Source of the DNA: Neisseria sp. DTU_2020_1000833_1_SI_GRL_NUU_006
GTDB taxonomy: Bacteria; Pseudomonadota; Gammaproteobacteria; Burkholderiales; Neisseriaceae
NCBI GenBank assembly: GCA_032388755.1
Contig: CP135593.1
Location: 1,798,001-1,862,000, forward strand
Reading direction: 5' to 3'
DNA length: 64,000 nt
The notes beneath the pieces were generated by a model. It saw only the letters and a list, made by a program, of their open reading frames with translations. It ran no database searches and had not been told where the DNA came from. Each line of letters begins with the position of its first letter. The first letter of the stretch is position 1. The position numbers were made by a program, and so were the translations under genes. This document shows positions 39,885-49,047 of the stretch, piece by piece.

Positions 39885-40007
39885 GCTTTTCCTGATTGAA
39901 GCCGGTCGGTAGGTTTTTCAATAACAAATATTCATTTATTCATTCTTGCCGATGCGTTCTAAAGCTTTTCCCGAGTCATCCGTACTTATTCCCTATCAAA
40001 CACACCT

Positions 40008-40114
40008 TATAGTGGATTAAATTTAAATCAGGACAAGGCGACGAAGCCGCAGACAGCACAGATAGTACGGCAAGGCGAGGCAACGCCGTACTGGTTTAAA
40101 GTTAATCCGCTATA
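40008..40114. repeat. Correia element, short form (107 bp)
   Basis: TATAGTGGATTAAATTTAAA at the left and GTTAATCCGCTATA at the right (one base changed); the core AGGACAAGGCGACGAAGCC is present. It lies about 440 bp from the inverted copy at 39464. Confidence 0.92.
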
Positions 40115-40170
40115 CATTCAGCCGCAGCTTGATGTCGTCTAAAAACGGGGTTACGTTGGGGTTGATGATG

Positions 40171-40206
40171 GAAGGTCGTCTGAAAACTTTTCAGACGACC
40201 TTTTCC
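40171..40206. terminator. Uptake-sequence hairpin terminator of the iron transport operon
   Basis: GGAAGGTCGTCTGAAAA and TTTTCAGACGACCTTTTCC with minimal loop, just downstream of the ATPase gene on the minus strand. Confidence 0.8.
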
Positions 40207-40217
40207 ACATCCGCATC

Positions 40218-40976
40218 TCAAACGTGATGGATAACCAGCTTCTTGCCCTGATAGTCCAATACGTCGACATCCATATCAAACAAATCTTTAATATTTTCAG
40301 CGGTAAAGATGTCGTTCGGCGCGCCAGTCATGGCGACTTGTCCGTTTTTCATGGCGACGACGTGGTCGGCGTAGGCGGCGGCTTGGTTGATGTCGTGCAG
40401 GACGACGACGGTGGTGCGCTTGTGTTCGCGGGTCAGCCGCTGGAGCAGCTGCATGAGGGCGCGGGCGTGGTACATATCGAGGTTGTTGAGCGGTTCGTCC
40501 AAGAGGACGTAATCGGTGCTTTGGCAGAAGACCATGGCAATCATGGCGCGTTGGCGTTGTCCGCCGGAGAGTTCGGTCAGGTAGCGGTTGGCGAAGCTGT
40601 CCAGTTTGAACTCGGAAAGTGCGTTTTCGACGATAGCAAGATCTTTGGGGGTCGGTCTGCCTTGGTGGTAGGGATAACGCCCGAACATGAGCAGGTCGCG
40701 AACGGTAATGCGGCTCATGACGCTGTTTTCTTGGGTCAGGATGGAGAGCGTTTTTGCCAGATCGGCGGTGGGCGTGGTCGAAACATCTTTGCCGGCGTAA
40801 CTGATGCTGCCCTGTTCCAGCGGGCGGAGGCGCGCCATGAAGGAGAGGAGCGTGGATTTGCCTGCGCCGTTTGGACCGATGAGCGCGGTAATGCCGCCTT
40901 CGGGGATGTCTAGGCTGACGTTGTTGAGGATGGGGTTGCCGCCGATGTGGAAGCTGACGTTGCGGATGGTAATCAT
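40218..40976 (-). CDS. Iron-siderophore ABC transporter ATP-binding protein
   Basis: From the ATG at 40976 the 252-residue ATPase has Walker A GPNGAGKST (about 34-42), a Q loop in LTQEN, the signature LSGGQRQRA, Walker B DYVLLDEPLNNLD and the H-loop in VVLHDINQ. It resembles FecE/FetE-type iron-chelate importers. It is encoded after the two permeases and the FmdE-like gene in one minus-strand operon. No periplasmic binding protein gene is present locally. Confidence 0.93.
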   Translation of the reverse strand: MITIRNVSFHIGGNPILNNVSLDIPEGGITALIGPNGAGKSTLLSFMARLRPLEQGSISYAGKDVSTTPTADLAKTLSILTQENSVMSRITVRDLLMFGRYPYHQGRPTPKDLAIVENALSEFKLDSFANRYLTELSGGQRQRAMIAMVFCQSTDYVLLDEPLNNLDMYHARALMQLLQRLTREHKRTTVVVLHDINQAAAYADHVVAMKNGQVAMTGAPNDIFTAENIKDLFDMDVDVLDYQGKKLVIHHV

Positions 40977-40999
40977 GATGGGTGTGATGTGTGGATTTG

Positions 41000-41038
41000 T
41001 TTTCAGACGACCTCCGAACATGAGAGGTCGTCTGAAAA
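41000..41038. other. Inverted uptake-sequence pair between FmdE-like and ATPase genes
   Basis: TTTTCAGACGACCTC and GAGGTCGTCTGAAAA face outward, separated by 9 bases. They could attenuate transcription into the ATPase gene. Confidence 0.5.
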
Positions 41039-41047
41039 GGATGGGCT

Positions 41048-41671
41048 TCAGATTTCGCGAACGATGACGAATTGGGGATTGTCTGCCAAATCAATCAAGA
41101 AGGCTTTAACACGCGCCTGCCAGAGTTCGCCGAAGCGTTTGAGTTCTTCTGCGGTGGCGGTGCCGCTGACGGCTTTGGGCATGATGTCGCGCATTTCGGG
41201 GGCGAAGGGCTGCATGGCGGCGTTGAGGCTGACGGCGACGGTTTTGCCGTTGTCTTTGCGGCGCAGGGTCAGCGTGCCTTCGATGTCGGCATCGAAACTC
41301 AACAGGTTGCGGCGGGCGAAGCGTCCTTGCGGGCCGACGCCGCCGAAGCCGGTTTCGGGAGCGGCGCCGGTTAAAAGTTGGACGACGGATGCGGTAACGC
41401 CGACCGTGCCTTCGTCGCGCGCGCCCTGCATGGCGGCTTCGATTCCGCCGCGCTGCGGCAGGTCGCTGCCGTAAAGTGCTTTCAAGCCTTTAAGCGTCAT
41501 GAGGTACGCGCCTGCGACGGTGGGACAGGAGTGTCCGCACAGGCGGACGGCATCGGCGTAGCGATACTGCATGATGCCCTCCTCTGCCGCGCCGAGAAAT
41601 TCGGCGAGCGCGTCTTGGACGGTCAGCGTCGGGGCTTGCTCGAAAAATTCGGGGAAATGTTCTTGAGTCAT
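41048..41671 (-). CDS. FmdE-domain protein within the iron transport operon
   Basis: The 207-residue protein has the FmdE-like core with a metal-ligand motif, RLCGHSCPTVAGAYLM (about residues 43-58), and a GGVGPQGRFARRNLL segment. FmdE domains occur in methanogen formylmethanofuran dehydrogenase subunit E but are common as stand-alone metal- or iron-binding proteins beside metal transporters in bacteria. Its place between an iron ABC permease and ATPase suggests intracellular iron handling or siderophore release. The catalytic details are unknown. Confidence 0.75.
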   Translation of the reverse strand: MTQEHFPEFFEQAPTLTVQDALAEFLGAAEEGIMQYRYADAVRLCGHSCPTVAGAYLMTLKGLKALYGSDLPQRGGIEAAMQGARDEGTVGVTASVVQLLTGAAPETGFGGVGPQGRFARRNLLSFDADIEGTLTLRRKDNGKTVAVSLNAAMQPFAPEMRDIMPKAVSGTATAEELKRFGELWQARVKAFLIDLADNPQFVIVREI

Positions 41672-41728
41672 GATTTATCCTTTACCTATCAACGGTCGTC
41701 TGAAAAACGGATTCGGTTTTCAGACGAC

Positions 41729-42727
41729 CTACCGCTTGCGTTTCAGCACCAAATATAAAAACACCAGCCCGCCCGCAAATTCAACCACTACGCTCAACAC
41801 CGCCTTCATGCCGAGCAGGTGTTCGAACACGGTTTGCCCGCCGACCAGCAGGATGCCGCCGACGCACACCGTCATCGGCAGCCGCACGCTATGGCGCACG
41901 CTCGGGGCAAAATGGTTGGCAAGCGCGGCAGCTAGAAGGCCGAAGAAGCTGACCGGCCCGACCACCGCCGTCGCCGTCGCCACGAGCGCGGCAATCCAAA
42001 GCAGCAGCCACAAAGTATTGCGCGTGTAGTTTATGCCCAAATTAATCGTTTGGTCGCGTCCCAAAAGATGGACGTCCAGACGGTGCCGCTCGCGCCAAAT
42101 CACCACCGCGCTCGCCAGCAGAATCAGCGCGCCCACGCCCAAAAGCTCGCTGTGGACGGTATTGAAGTTCGCAAACATATTCGCCTGCGCCGCCGTAAAT
42201 TCCTCCGGATCAATCATGCGCGTCAGCAGCGAAGAGAGGCTGCGGAACAAAATCCCGAAAATCACGCCAATCAAAATCATGCGCGACAAATCGCGTCCGC
42301 CCTGCCGGATGAGCGTGTAAAACAAAAGCAGCGAGCCGCCCATCATCATCACCAGCTCAAAGCCGAACTTGCCCGTCAGCGGCAGCGACGTATAGCCCAC
42401 CCCGCCCAAGGCAAACAGCAAAAGCGTTTGCAAAAATACATACAGCGAATCGAAGCCCAAAATCGAAGGCGTAAGGATCGGGTTGTTCGTCAACGTTTGG
42501 AAAAGCTGGGTCGAAACCCCGACCGCATACGCCACCAGCAGCAAAGCCGCCAGCTTGGTCAGCCGCAGCTGCAACACAAAATCCCAATCGCCTTGGATGT
42601 TCAAAGTCAGGAACAAGGTGCAACAAGCGAGCAGCAAGATAAACGCCGCCCACAGCGGACGGGAAGAACCCTGCATAAACGCAACCTTGTTCGAGCGAAG
42701 CGCGCTACGCTTGTTTTCAGACGACAT
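41729..42727 (-). CDS. Iron-siderophore ABC transporter permease (FecCD family), second
   Basis: The 332-residue protein has nine to ten transmembrane segments, with the FecCD motifs NPILTPSILGFDSLYVFLQT and VATATAVVGPVSFFGLLAAA. Its start lies within a degenerate uptake sequence (the opening MSSEN), overlapping the stop of the other permease by 11 bp. The two permeases probably form a heterodimer. Confidence 0.92.
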   Translation of the reverse strand: MSSENKRSALRSNKVAFMQGSSRPLWAAFILLLACCTLFLTLNIQGDWDFVLQLRLTKLAALLLVAYAVGVSTQLFQTLTNNPILTPSILGFDSLYVFLQTLLLFALGGVGYTSLPLTGKFGFELVMMMGGSLLLFYTLIRQGGRDLSRMILIGVIFGILFRSLSSLLTRMIDPEEFTAAQANMFANFNTVHSELLGVGALILLASAVVIWRERHRLDVHLLGRDQTINLGINYTRNTLWLLLWIAALVATATAVVGPVSFFGLLAAALANHFAPSVRHSVRLPMTVCVGGILLVGGQTVFEHLLGMKAVLSVVVEFAGGLVFLYLVLKRKR

Positions 42728-43691
42728 GGGCAGGCTTCCTCAACAAAATCCACAAGAACAACACCGTACCCAACACACCGAACACGGTTGAGACCGGAAT
42801 CTCAAACGGGAACACAATCACGCGTCCCAAAATATCGCACAAAAGCACCAGCGACGCACCGAGCAAAGCCACCGCAGGCAGGCTTTGGCGCAGCTTGTCG
42901 CCCATCAGGCGGCTGATGATGTTCGGCACGACCAGCCCGATAAACGGAATATTGCCGACCGTTACCAACACCAGCGACGTAATCAGCGCGACAATCACCA
43001 AGCCGACCCACAACACCGCCGTCCGGTTCAGACCCAGATTCACGCTCACCGTTTCGCCCAAGCCCAAAATCGTCAGCTGGTCGGCAATCAAATACGCCGT
43101 CAACGCCAAGCCGCCCGTCAGCCACAACAATTCGTAACGCCCCAACAGCACGCCCGAAAAATCGCCCTGCTGCCACACGCTCAACATCTGCATCATCTCA
43201 AACTCATACGCGATAAACGTCGCCACCGCCTCGATAACGCCGCCGAAAATAATCCCCACCAGCGGCACCATCAACTGCGCCGTCGGCGGCAAACGGCGTA
43301 TCAGCATCATAAACACCAGCATCCCCGCCAACGCCGCCGCAGCCGCCACCGACATTTTCGCCGTCAGCCCGGCAGCCGGAAACATCAGCGTCATCACCAA
43401 CACACCCAACGCCGCGCTCTGACTTGCGCCCACCATAGACGGCTCGACAAAACGGTTGCGCATCAAAATCTGCATAATCATCCCCGCCACCGCCATCGAT
43501 GCCCCCGTCAGCACAATCGCAAACGTGCGCGGCAGGCGGCTGACCAGCATCAATTCCGTGCTGTCAGACAAAGTCCAGCGAAACACATCCGCCCAGCGGA
43601 AATCGCCGACGCCCACCGACAGGCTGACGAGAAACAGCACCGCCAGCACAAAGCAGTTGATTAAATTTAAAGATAAAGGTTTGACGGACAT
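42717..43691 (-). CDS. Iron-siderophore ABC transporter permease (FecCD family), first
   Basis: From the ATG at 43691 (MSVKPLSLNLINC) the 324-residue protein is a polytopic FecCD permease, with RLPRTFAIVLTGASMAVAGM, MRNRFVEPSMVGASQSAALG and VGNIPFIGLVVPNIISRLMG. It heads the minus-strand operon permease-permease-FmdE-ATPase. The upstream gap 43692-44124 is AT-rich, with one uptake sequence at about 43,874; no convincing Fur box was fixed, though iron regulation is likely. Confidence 0.92.
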   Translation of the reverse strand: MSVKPLSLNLINCFVLAVLFLVSLSVGVGDFRWADVFRWTLSDSTELMLVSRLPRTFAIVLTGASMAVAGMIMQILMRNRFVEPSMVGASQSAALGVLVMTLMFPAAGLTAKMSVAAAAALAGMLVFMMLIRRLPPTAQLMVPLVGIIFGGVIEAVATFIAYEFEMMQMLSVWQQGDFSGVLLGRYELLWLTGGLALTAYLIADQLTILGLGETVSVNLGLNRTAVLWVGLVIVALITSLVLVTVGNIPFIGLVVPNIISRLMGDKLRQSLPAVALLGASLVLLCDILGRVIVFPFEIPVSTVFGVLGTVLFLWILLRKPAHVV

Positions 43692-44124
43692 AAGGAAAAA
43701 ATGTGAAATATTTAAAACACGGCAACAGCCATGTTCGGCAATGTAATGCATCTTCGCCCTCTTACAGCATGAGAGGACACTTTGAATTTCGGCGTCTTTT
43801 AAAACAATCTCATCCTAAATACCTCATCGCTTCAGGATATGGCAAAGGACAAAATTGCTGTTATGGCAATCAAGGTCGTCTGAAAATAAATCAGGCAACA
43901 CCTTAATAAAATTCTGATACAAACCAAAAATCGTGCTAACGATAACATTTACTACAAAAAGAGACAATATTTATTCGAATAATAACCATTCTTGATGAAA
44001 ACAAAGTTTGCCGGCATAGAATCCCATTAATAGGAATCTCCGTTTCCGCACAAATCTACTGTATCTTTCCAAATCCCATTTGCTATAAAATTCCCCGATA
44101 CAACCCCTTTCAGACGACCTCATC

Positions 44125-44892
44125 ATGAACGACCACCAACTGCTCCGTTACAGCCGCCACATCCTTCTCGACGAAATCGGTATCGAAGGACAGGAAAAAA
44201 TCCTTGCCGCCCGCGTCCTCGTCGTCGGCTGCGGCGGGCTGGGCGCGGCAGCACTGCCGTACCTTGCCGCATCAGGCGTTGGCAAACTCATCATCGCCGA
44301 CCACGACGCCATAGACAATACCAACCTCCAACGCCAAACCACCTTCACCGAAGCCGACATCGGACAAGCCAAAGCGCAAGTGATGGCAGGTCGTCTGAAA
44401 GCCGTCAACAGCGCGTGCGACATTACCGCACTGACCGAAAAACTGAACGAAACCCGCCTAACCGAGCTCATGCATACCGCCGACATCGTCCTCGACTGCA
44501 CTGACAACTACCCCACCCGCCAAGCCATCAACCGCGCCGCCGTCGCCACCCGTACCCCGCTGGTTTCCGGCGCTGCCGTGCGTTTTGAAGGACAAATCGC
44601 CGTGTACCGCCCCGATTTGCCTGACAGCCCTTGCTACGCCTGCCTGTTTGACGGAGATACCGCCGATGACGGCGCCTGCGCCCTGTTCGGCGTATTTTCT
44701 CCGTTGGTCGGCATCATCGGCGCCACCCAAGCCGCAGAAGCCCTCAAACTCCTCACCGGCGTAGGCGAACCGGCACACGACAAACTGAAAACTTACAACG
44801 CACTTACCGGCAAATGGCAAGAATTCCTCTTCACTCAAAATCCCGACTGCAATGTGTGCGCCAAAGCCAAATCAGACGGAACATGCCGATGA
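44125..44892 (+). CDS. ThiF/MoeB-family E1-like adenylyltransferase
   Basis: The 255-residue protein has the E1-like nucleotide-binding motif VLVVGCGGLGAAALPYLAAS (residues 31-50), the DHDAIDNTNLQRQTTF segment with the ATP-contacting Arg, CTDNYPTRQAINRA, and a zinc-binding Cys set (CYAC near 173 and CNVC near 245). These adenylate the C-terminal Gly-Gly of ThiS or MoaD. MoeB versus ThiF cannot be separated by sequence alone. An uptake sequence is encoded as GRLK at about 44,390. Confidence 0.9.
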   Translation: MNDHQLLRYSRHILLDEIGIEGQEKILAARVLVVGCGGLGAAALPYLAASGVGKLIIADHDAIDNTNLQRQTTFTEADIGQAKAQVMAGRLKAVNSACDITALTEKLNETRLTELMHTADIVLDCTDNYPTRQAINRAAVATRTPLVSGAAVRFEGQIAVYRPDLPDSPCYACLFDGDTADDGACALFGVFSPLVGIIGATQAAEALKLLTGVGEPAHDKLKTYNALTGKWQEFLFTQNPDCNVCAKAKSDGTCR

Positions 44893-44975
44893 TCGTATGC
44901 AGAACTTGGATTCTATGATCAGGTTCAAACGAGCATTAAAATATTATCAGCCGCCATTCTCTGCCGACTAATCAT

Positions 44976-45095
44976 CACTGCCACACTATAAAAGTCACTG
45001 CCACACTATAAAGGTCACTGCCACACTATAAAGGTCACTGCCACACTATAAAGGTCACTGCCACACTATAAAGGTCACTGCCACACTATAAAGGT
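44976..45095. repeat. Tandem array of six 20-bp units ending in an uptake sequence
   Basis: The unit CACTGCCACACTATAAAGGT is repeated six times with exact 20-bp period; the first copy has AAAGT in place of AAGGT. The final copy runs into AAGGTCGTCTGAA. This looks like slippage-expanded variable-number DNA. It is not CRISPR, as there are no spacers. Confidence 0.95.
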
Positions 45096-45149
45096 CGTCT
45101 GAATATATTTGAAATACGCGAAATCCAACCTATTGATTTTTTGATCATA

Positions 45150-45184
45150 AAAAAAGGCAAACCCGATTGAGTTTGCCTTTTTTT
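45150..45184 (-). terminator. Terminator of the cytochrome bc1 operon
   Basis: AAAAAGGCAAAC and GTTTGCCTTTTT form a hairpin with an 8-base loop; T runs occur on both strands. It lies just downstream of the cytochrome c1 stop. Confidence 0.9.
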
Positions 45185-45194
45185 ATTACCAGCC

Positions 45195-45980
45195 TTAATG
45201 CACGTCTTTCCAATATTCTTTTTTCAGGAAGTATGCCAGAGGCAGCATTACTGCAAGCAAGAACATCAATACGATATAGCCTGTACGTTTGCGCTGGAGC
45301 TGCGCCGGCTCGCCCATGTAAACCAAATAGTTCACCAAATCGCGTACATAAGCATCGTACTCTGTTTGGACGACTTTGCCGTTTGGCAAACGACGGCTGT
45401 GCGCGCCGGTAGATTCCCAATAGAGCTTGGGTTTCAATTCGCCATGTTCGTCTTTCACCATGACCGGCTGACCTTTGGCATCCAGCTCAACCGCTTGAAC
45501 GCCTTGTTGCTCCCACAAGGGATGAGGCATGCCGACTTTGTCGAATACGACGTTGTTCCAGCCGCTTGGACGGGTCGGGTCTTTATAGAAGCCGCGCATA
45601 TAGGCATACAGATAATCCGCGCCTTTAGAACGGGCAATCAGCGTCAGATCCGGAGGAGCCGCACCAAACCATTTGGCAGCATCTTTAGGATTCATCGCCG
45701 CCAACATGACATCACCGACGTTGTCTGTTGTAAACATCAGGTTTTTCTTGATTTCTTCATCAGTCAAACCGATGTCCTTCAAACGGTTGAAACGCATACC
45801 GCTTGCCGAGTGGCAGGATAAGCAGTAGTTGGTGAAAATTTGAGCACCGTGCTGCAAGCTGACTTGGTCGCGCAGGTCAATCTCGACTTTTTCATAGTGT
45901 CCGCCACCGCTGGCGACGGCGGCACTCATAGGCACTGCCAGTAACAAGGCAGCAAACCAGTTTTTCAGGGTATGTTTCAT
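45195..45980 (-). CDS. petC: Cytochrome c1 of the cytochrome bc1 complex
   Basis: From the ATG at 45980 (MKHTLKNWFAALLLAVPMSA) the 261-residue precursor has a signal peptide, the haem motif NYCLSCHSASG, an axial Met in the later part and a C-terminal membrane anchor (IVLMFLLAVMLPLAYFLKK). It transfers electrons from the Rieske protein to soluble cytochromes. A start at 45995, one base overlapping the cytochrome b stop, is also possible. Last gene of petABC. Confidence 0.95.
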   Translation of the reverse strand: MKHTLKNWFAALLLAVPMSAAVASGGGHYEKVEIDLRDQVSLQHGAQIFTNYCLSCHSASGMRFNRLKDIGLTDEEIKKNLMFTTDNVGDVMLAAMNPKDAAKWFGAAPPDLTLIARSKGADYLYAYMRGFYKDPTRPSGWNNVVFDKVGMPHPLWEQQGVQAVELDAKGQPVMVKDEHGELKPKLYWESTGAHSRRLPNGKVVQTEYDAYVRDLVNYLVYMGEPAQLQRKRTGYIVLMFLLAVMLPLAYFLKKEYWKDVH

Positions 45981-45994
45981 TTTCGCTGCCCTCA

Positions 45995-47344
45995 TCAGAT
46001 ATTGGTTGCAAACAGGTAAGCACCCACTGCGGTAATACCGACATAAACAAAGAACATGATTTTTTGTTTAGTGGTGCTCATGGTTACGCGTTCCGGAACC
46101 GGTTTGTTTGTATCCAGTTTGGTATAGAACGGCATACCCAGGAAGAATGCAAAATAGACGACGGACAGGATGCGCGCAACCAAAGTACGGGTATCGGTTG
46201 CCACCATCGCCCCCAAAATACCCAAACCGATAAAGGCAATGATGAACAGAACCAACGCAGTTTTGAAAATCGGACCGCGATAGCGGACGGATTTAACTTC
46301 ACCCTTATCCAACCAAGGCAACAGGGCAATCAGGACAACTGCCGCGCCCATACCGATTACACCCCAAACCTGAGTACCGAGGAATGAAGGAATCGCACGC
46401 AAAATGGCGTAGAACGGGGTAAAGTACCATACCGGTGCAATGTGCGGCGGTGTTTTCAGCGCGTTTGCCGCGTCAAAGTTCGGGGCTTCAAGGAAGTAGC
46501 CGCCTCCTTCGGGGGCGAAGAACAATACGGAGCAGAAAACAATCAGGAATACGACAACGCCCAAGATGTCTTTGACGGTGTAGTACGGATGGAAAGGAAT
46601 GCCGTCGAGCGGAACGCCGTTTTCATCTTTGAGTTTCTTGATTTCCACGCCGTCAGGGTTGTTCGAACCCACTTCGTGCAGGGCGATGATGTGTGCCACG
46701 ACCAAACCGAGCAACACCAGCGGTACGGCAATAACGTGCAGTGCGAAGAAGCGGTTCAGGGTAACGTCGGAAACGTTGAAGTCGCCGCGGATCCAAGTGG
46801 ACAAGTCAGGCCCGATGACAGGGATGGCGGAGAACAGGTTAATAATCACCTGCGCGCCCCAGAAGGACATTTGACCCCAAGGCAGCAGGTAGCCCATAAA
46901 GGCTTCGGCCATCAATGCCAAGAAAATCAGGGAACCGAAAATCCACACCAATTCGCGCGGTTTTTTGTACGAGCCGTAAATCAGGCCGCGGAACATGTGC
47001 AGGTATACGACGATGAAGAAGAAAGATGCGCCTGTGGAGTGCATATAGCGGATAATCCAGCCGCCGGACACGTCGCGCATGATGTACTCTACTGCGGTAA
47101 AGGCAGCAGGCAGGTGATAGGCGTTCAGGTTGCCGTCCGGTTTATAGTTCATGGTCAGGAAGATACCGCTGACGATTTGAATCACGAGGACGAGCAGAGC
47201 CAAAGAGCCGAAGTAGTACCAGAAGTTGAAGTTCTTCGGCGCGTAGTATTGAGCCAAATGCTCATTCCACATTTTAGACAGGGGGAAACGAGCGTCCGTC
47301 CAGTCTAACAATGCTTTTGCTTTGCTATTGGTTTGGTTTGCCAT
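45995..47344 (-). CDS. petB: Cytochrome b of the cytochrome bc1 complex
   Basis: The 449-residue polytopic protein carries the haem-ligand helices (YMHSTGASFFFIVVYLHMFR, FFALHVIAVPLVLLGLVVAH), the PEWY-like region (APVWYFTPFYAILRAIPS) and eight or more transmembrane helices. It follows petA by 18 bp and is coupled to petC. Confidence 0.97.
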   Translation of the reverse strand: MANQTNSKAKALLDWTDARFPLSKMWNEHLAQYYAPKNFNFWYYFGSLALLVLVIQIVSGIFLTMNYKPDGNLNAYHLPAAFTAVEYIMRDVSGGWIIRYMHSTGASFFFIVVYLHMFRGLIYGSYKKPRELVWIFGSLIFLALMAEAFMGYLLPWGQMSFWGAQVIINLFSAIPVIGPDLSTWIRGDFNVSDVTLNRFFALHVIAVPLVLLGLVVAHIIALHEVGSNNPDGVEIKKLKDENGVPLDGIPFHPYYTVKDILGVVVFLIVFCSVLFFAPEGGGYFLEAPNFDAANALKTPPHIAPVWYFTPFYAILRAIPSFLGTQVWGVIGMGAAVVLIALLPWLDKGEVKSVRYRGPIFKTALVLFIIAFIGLGILGAMVATDTRTLVARILSVVYFAFFLGMPFYTKLDTNKPVPERVTMSTTKQKIMFFVYVGITAVGAYLFATNI

Positions 47345-47362
47345 AATTATCGTTCCTTATTT

Positions 47363-47944
47363 TTAGTCTTCGCCTACCAAGACTGTCGTATCGCTCAGAT
47401 ATTTGTAGGGCGGAACAACCAGGTTGGTCGGTGCAGGAACACCTTTATATACGCGGCCTGCCATGTCGAATTTCGAACCGTGGCAAGGGCAGAAGAAACC
47501 GCCTTTCCAGTCCGCCCCCAAATCCGCAGGGGCAACGTCTGGACGGTAGGTCGGCGAACAGCCCAAGTGGGTACAGATACCGATGGCTACAAGGATGTTC
47601 GGCTTAATCGAACGGGTCTCGTTTTTACAGTTTTCGGGCTGATGATCCACATCAGAATTAGGGTCGACAACCGCACCGTTCAAACTTTTCAGGTCTTTGA
47701 GCTGCTGATCGGTACGGTTAACCACCCAAATCGGTTTACCTTGCCATTCGGCAGTCAACATTTGTCCGGATTCGATTTTGCTGACATCGATTTCGACGGG
47801 AGCACCTGCGGCCTTGGCTTTTTCCGACGGGAAAAAGCTTGCCACGAAAGGCGTAGCTACGCCCAAAGCCGCCACACCGCCTGCGCCGCACGTAGCCAGC
47901 GTCAGAAAGCGGCGGCGGCCGCTATTGATTTCTTGATTATCCAT
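47363..47944 (-). CDS. petA: Rieske iron-sulfur subunit of cytochrome bc1
   Basis: The 193-residue protein starts with a Tat-like signal/anchor (SGRRRFLTLATCGAGGVAAL) and has the cluster motifs CTHLGCSP and CPCHGSKFD. Normal for beta-proteobacterial Rieske proteins. First gene of petABC. Confidence 0.97.
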   Translation of the reverse strand: MDNQEINSGRRRFLTLATCGAGGVAALGVATPFVASFFPSEKAKAAGAPVEIDVSKIESGQMLTAEWQGKPIWVVNRTDQQLKDLKSLNGAVVDPNSDVDHQPENCKNETRSIKPNILVAIGICTHLGCSPTYRPDVAPADLGADWKGGFFCPCHGSKFDMAGRVYKGVPAPTNLVVPPYKYLSDTTVLVGED

Positions 47945-48066
47945 TATTCAGTCGTCCTAAAATTTTGGGAATACCGAGCCATTAAACGATGTAATTCTAC
48001 CTAGTTTACCGTGATACTCAAAGCATTATTTAAATTAAGGTAAATTTTCATGACGATTATCAAGGC

Positions 48067-48816
48067 TTAAGCGGGATTATCTTCGTCGAAATGACAGACT
48101 TCCAACTCAAAATGCTGTGCCACGGCTTCGCCCAGGGCGCGGATGCCGTAACGCTCCGTCGCATGGTGTCCCGCGCTGACAAACGCAACGCCTGTTTCAT
48201 TGGCAAGATGAAACTGCGCCTCCGAGATTTCTCCGGTCAGATAGGCATCGACGCCTTCGTCTATGGTCGTCTGAAAAAATCCCTGCGCACCGCCGGTACA
48301 CCATGCGATGCGTTTGATTTCGCGAGACATATCGCCGACGGCTACGGGCTGCCGCCCCAACGCTGCAGCAATGTGTTGCAACCATTCAGCCAAAGTCTGC
48401 GGTGTTTTCAGACGACCTATATTCAACAGGTTCTGTTCGCCGAACCGCCTTTCGACTTCCCAACCCAACTTATCGGCAAGCTGCGCGTTGTTGCCCAACA
48501 CAGGGTGCGCATCCAGCGGCAGGTGGTAGCCCGCCATATTGATTTGGTGTTGCAATAATGTTTCGATGCGCACTTTTTTCCAGCCCGTAATCGTTACCGG
48601 CTCGCTTTTCCAAAACATCCCGTGGTGCACCAAAAGCATATCCGCGCCCTGCTCCGCAGCGAAATCAACCGCCGCCTTGCTTGCCGTTACCGATGTCGCT
48701 ATTTTGCCGACTTCCGCCCTGCCCTCGACCTGCAAACCGTTGGGCGCATAGTCTTTGAACATTCCGACCTGCAACACCTCGTCGCACCACACCAAAATAT
48801 CACTGCGTTTCGCCAT
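48067..48816 (-). CDS. Nif3/YbgI-like dinuclear metal-centre protein
   Basis: From the ATG at 48816 (MAKRSDILVWCDEVLQVG), after AAAGGAATGAT, the 249-residue protein has DMLLVHHGMFWK and the C-terminal VSAGHHATERYGIRALGE, giving the Nif3-family His/Glu metal ligands, plus DAYLTGEISEAQFH. These proteins hold a dinuclear metal site of uncertain function (GTP cyclohydrolase I type 2-like fold). An uptake sequence is encoded within it. Confidence 0.9.
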   Translation of the reverse strand: MAKRSDILVWCDEVLQVGMFKDYAPNGLQVEGRAEVGKIATSVTASKAAVDFAAEQGADMLLVHHGMFWKSEPVTITGWKKVRIETLLQHQINMAGYHLPLDAHPVLGNNAQLADKLGWEVERRFGEQNLLNIGRLKTPQTLAEWLQHIAAALGRQPVAVGDMSREIKRIAWCTGGAQGFFQTTIDEGVDAYLTGEISEAQFHLANETGVAFVSAGHHATERYGIRALGEAVAQHFELEVCHFDEDNPA

Positions 48817-49047
48817 ATCATTCCTTTCAACACATAGCGGATTGAATTTCACAGGACAAAGCGAAGCAACGCCATCCCTGTTTCAAATAAATTCACCGCA
48901 TTCATACAAAATCGGACGCACATTCTAACCGCAAACCCTGACGCGTCCCAATCCCCACGCCGTTCGACACGCGCCCGCATTTACACCCCGGCATGAAATA
49001 TTTTAATATTGCCCGTTTCAAGAGGTCGTCTGAAAGCGTGAAAACCA

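Noticed and set aside
42885..43664. 259-codon plus-strand frame opposite the iron permease
   Set aside because: It is extremely rich in His, Arg and Gln with no domain, and it is the complement of a permease gene.
43960..44000. Fur box upstream of the iron transport operon
   Set aside because: The AT-rich TATTTATTCGAATAATAACC stretch is suggestive but does not match the Fur consensus well enough to assign by eye.
44976..45095. CRISPR array
   Set aside because: Units are contiguous with no spacers and there are no cas genes, so it is a simple tandem repeat.
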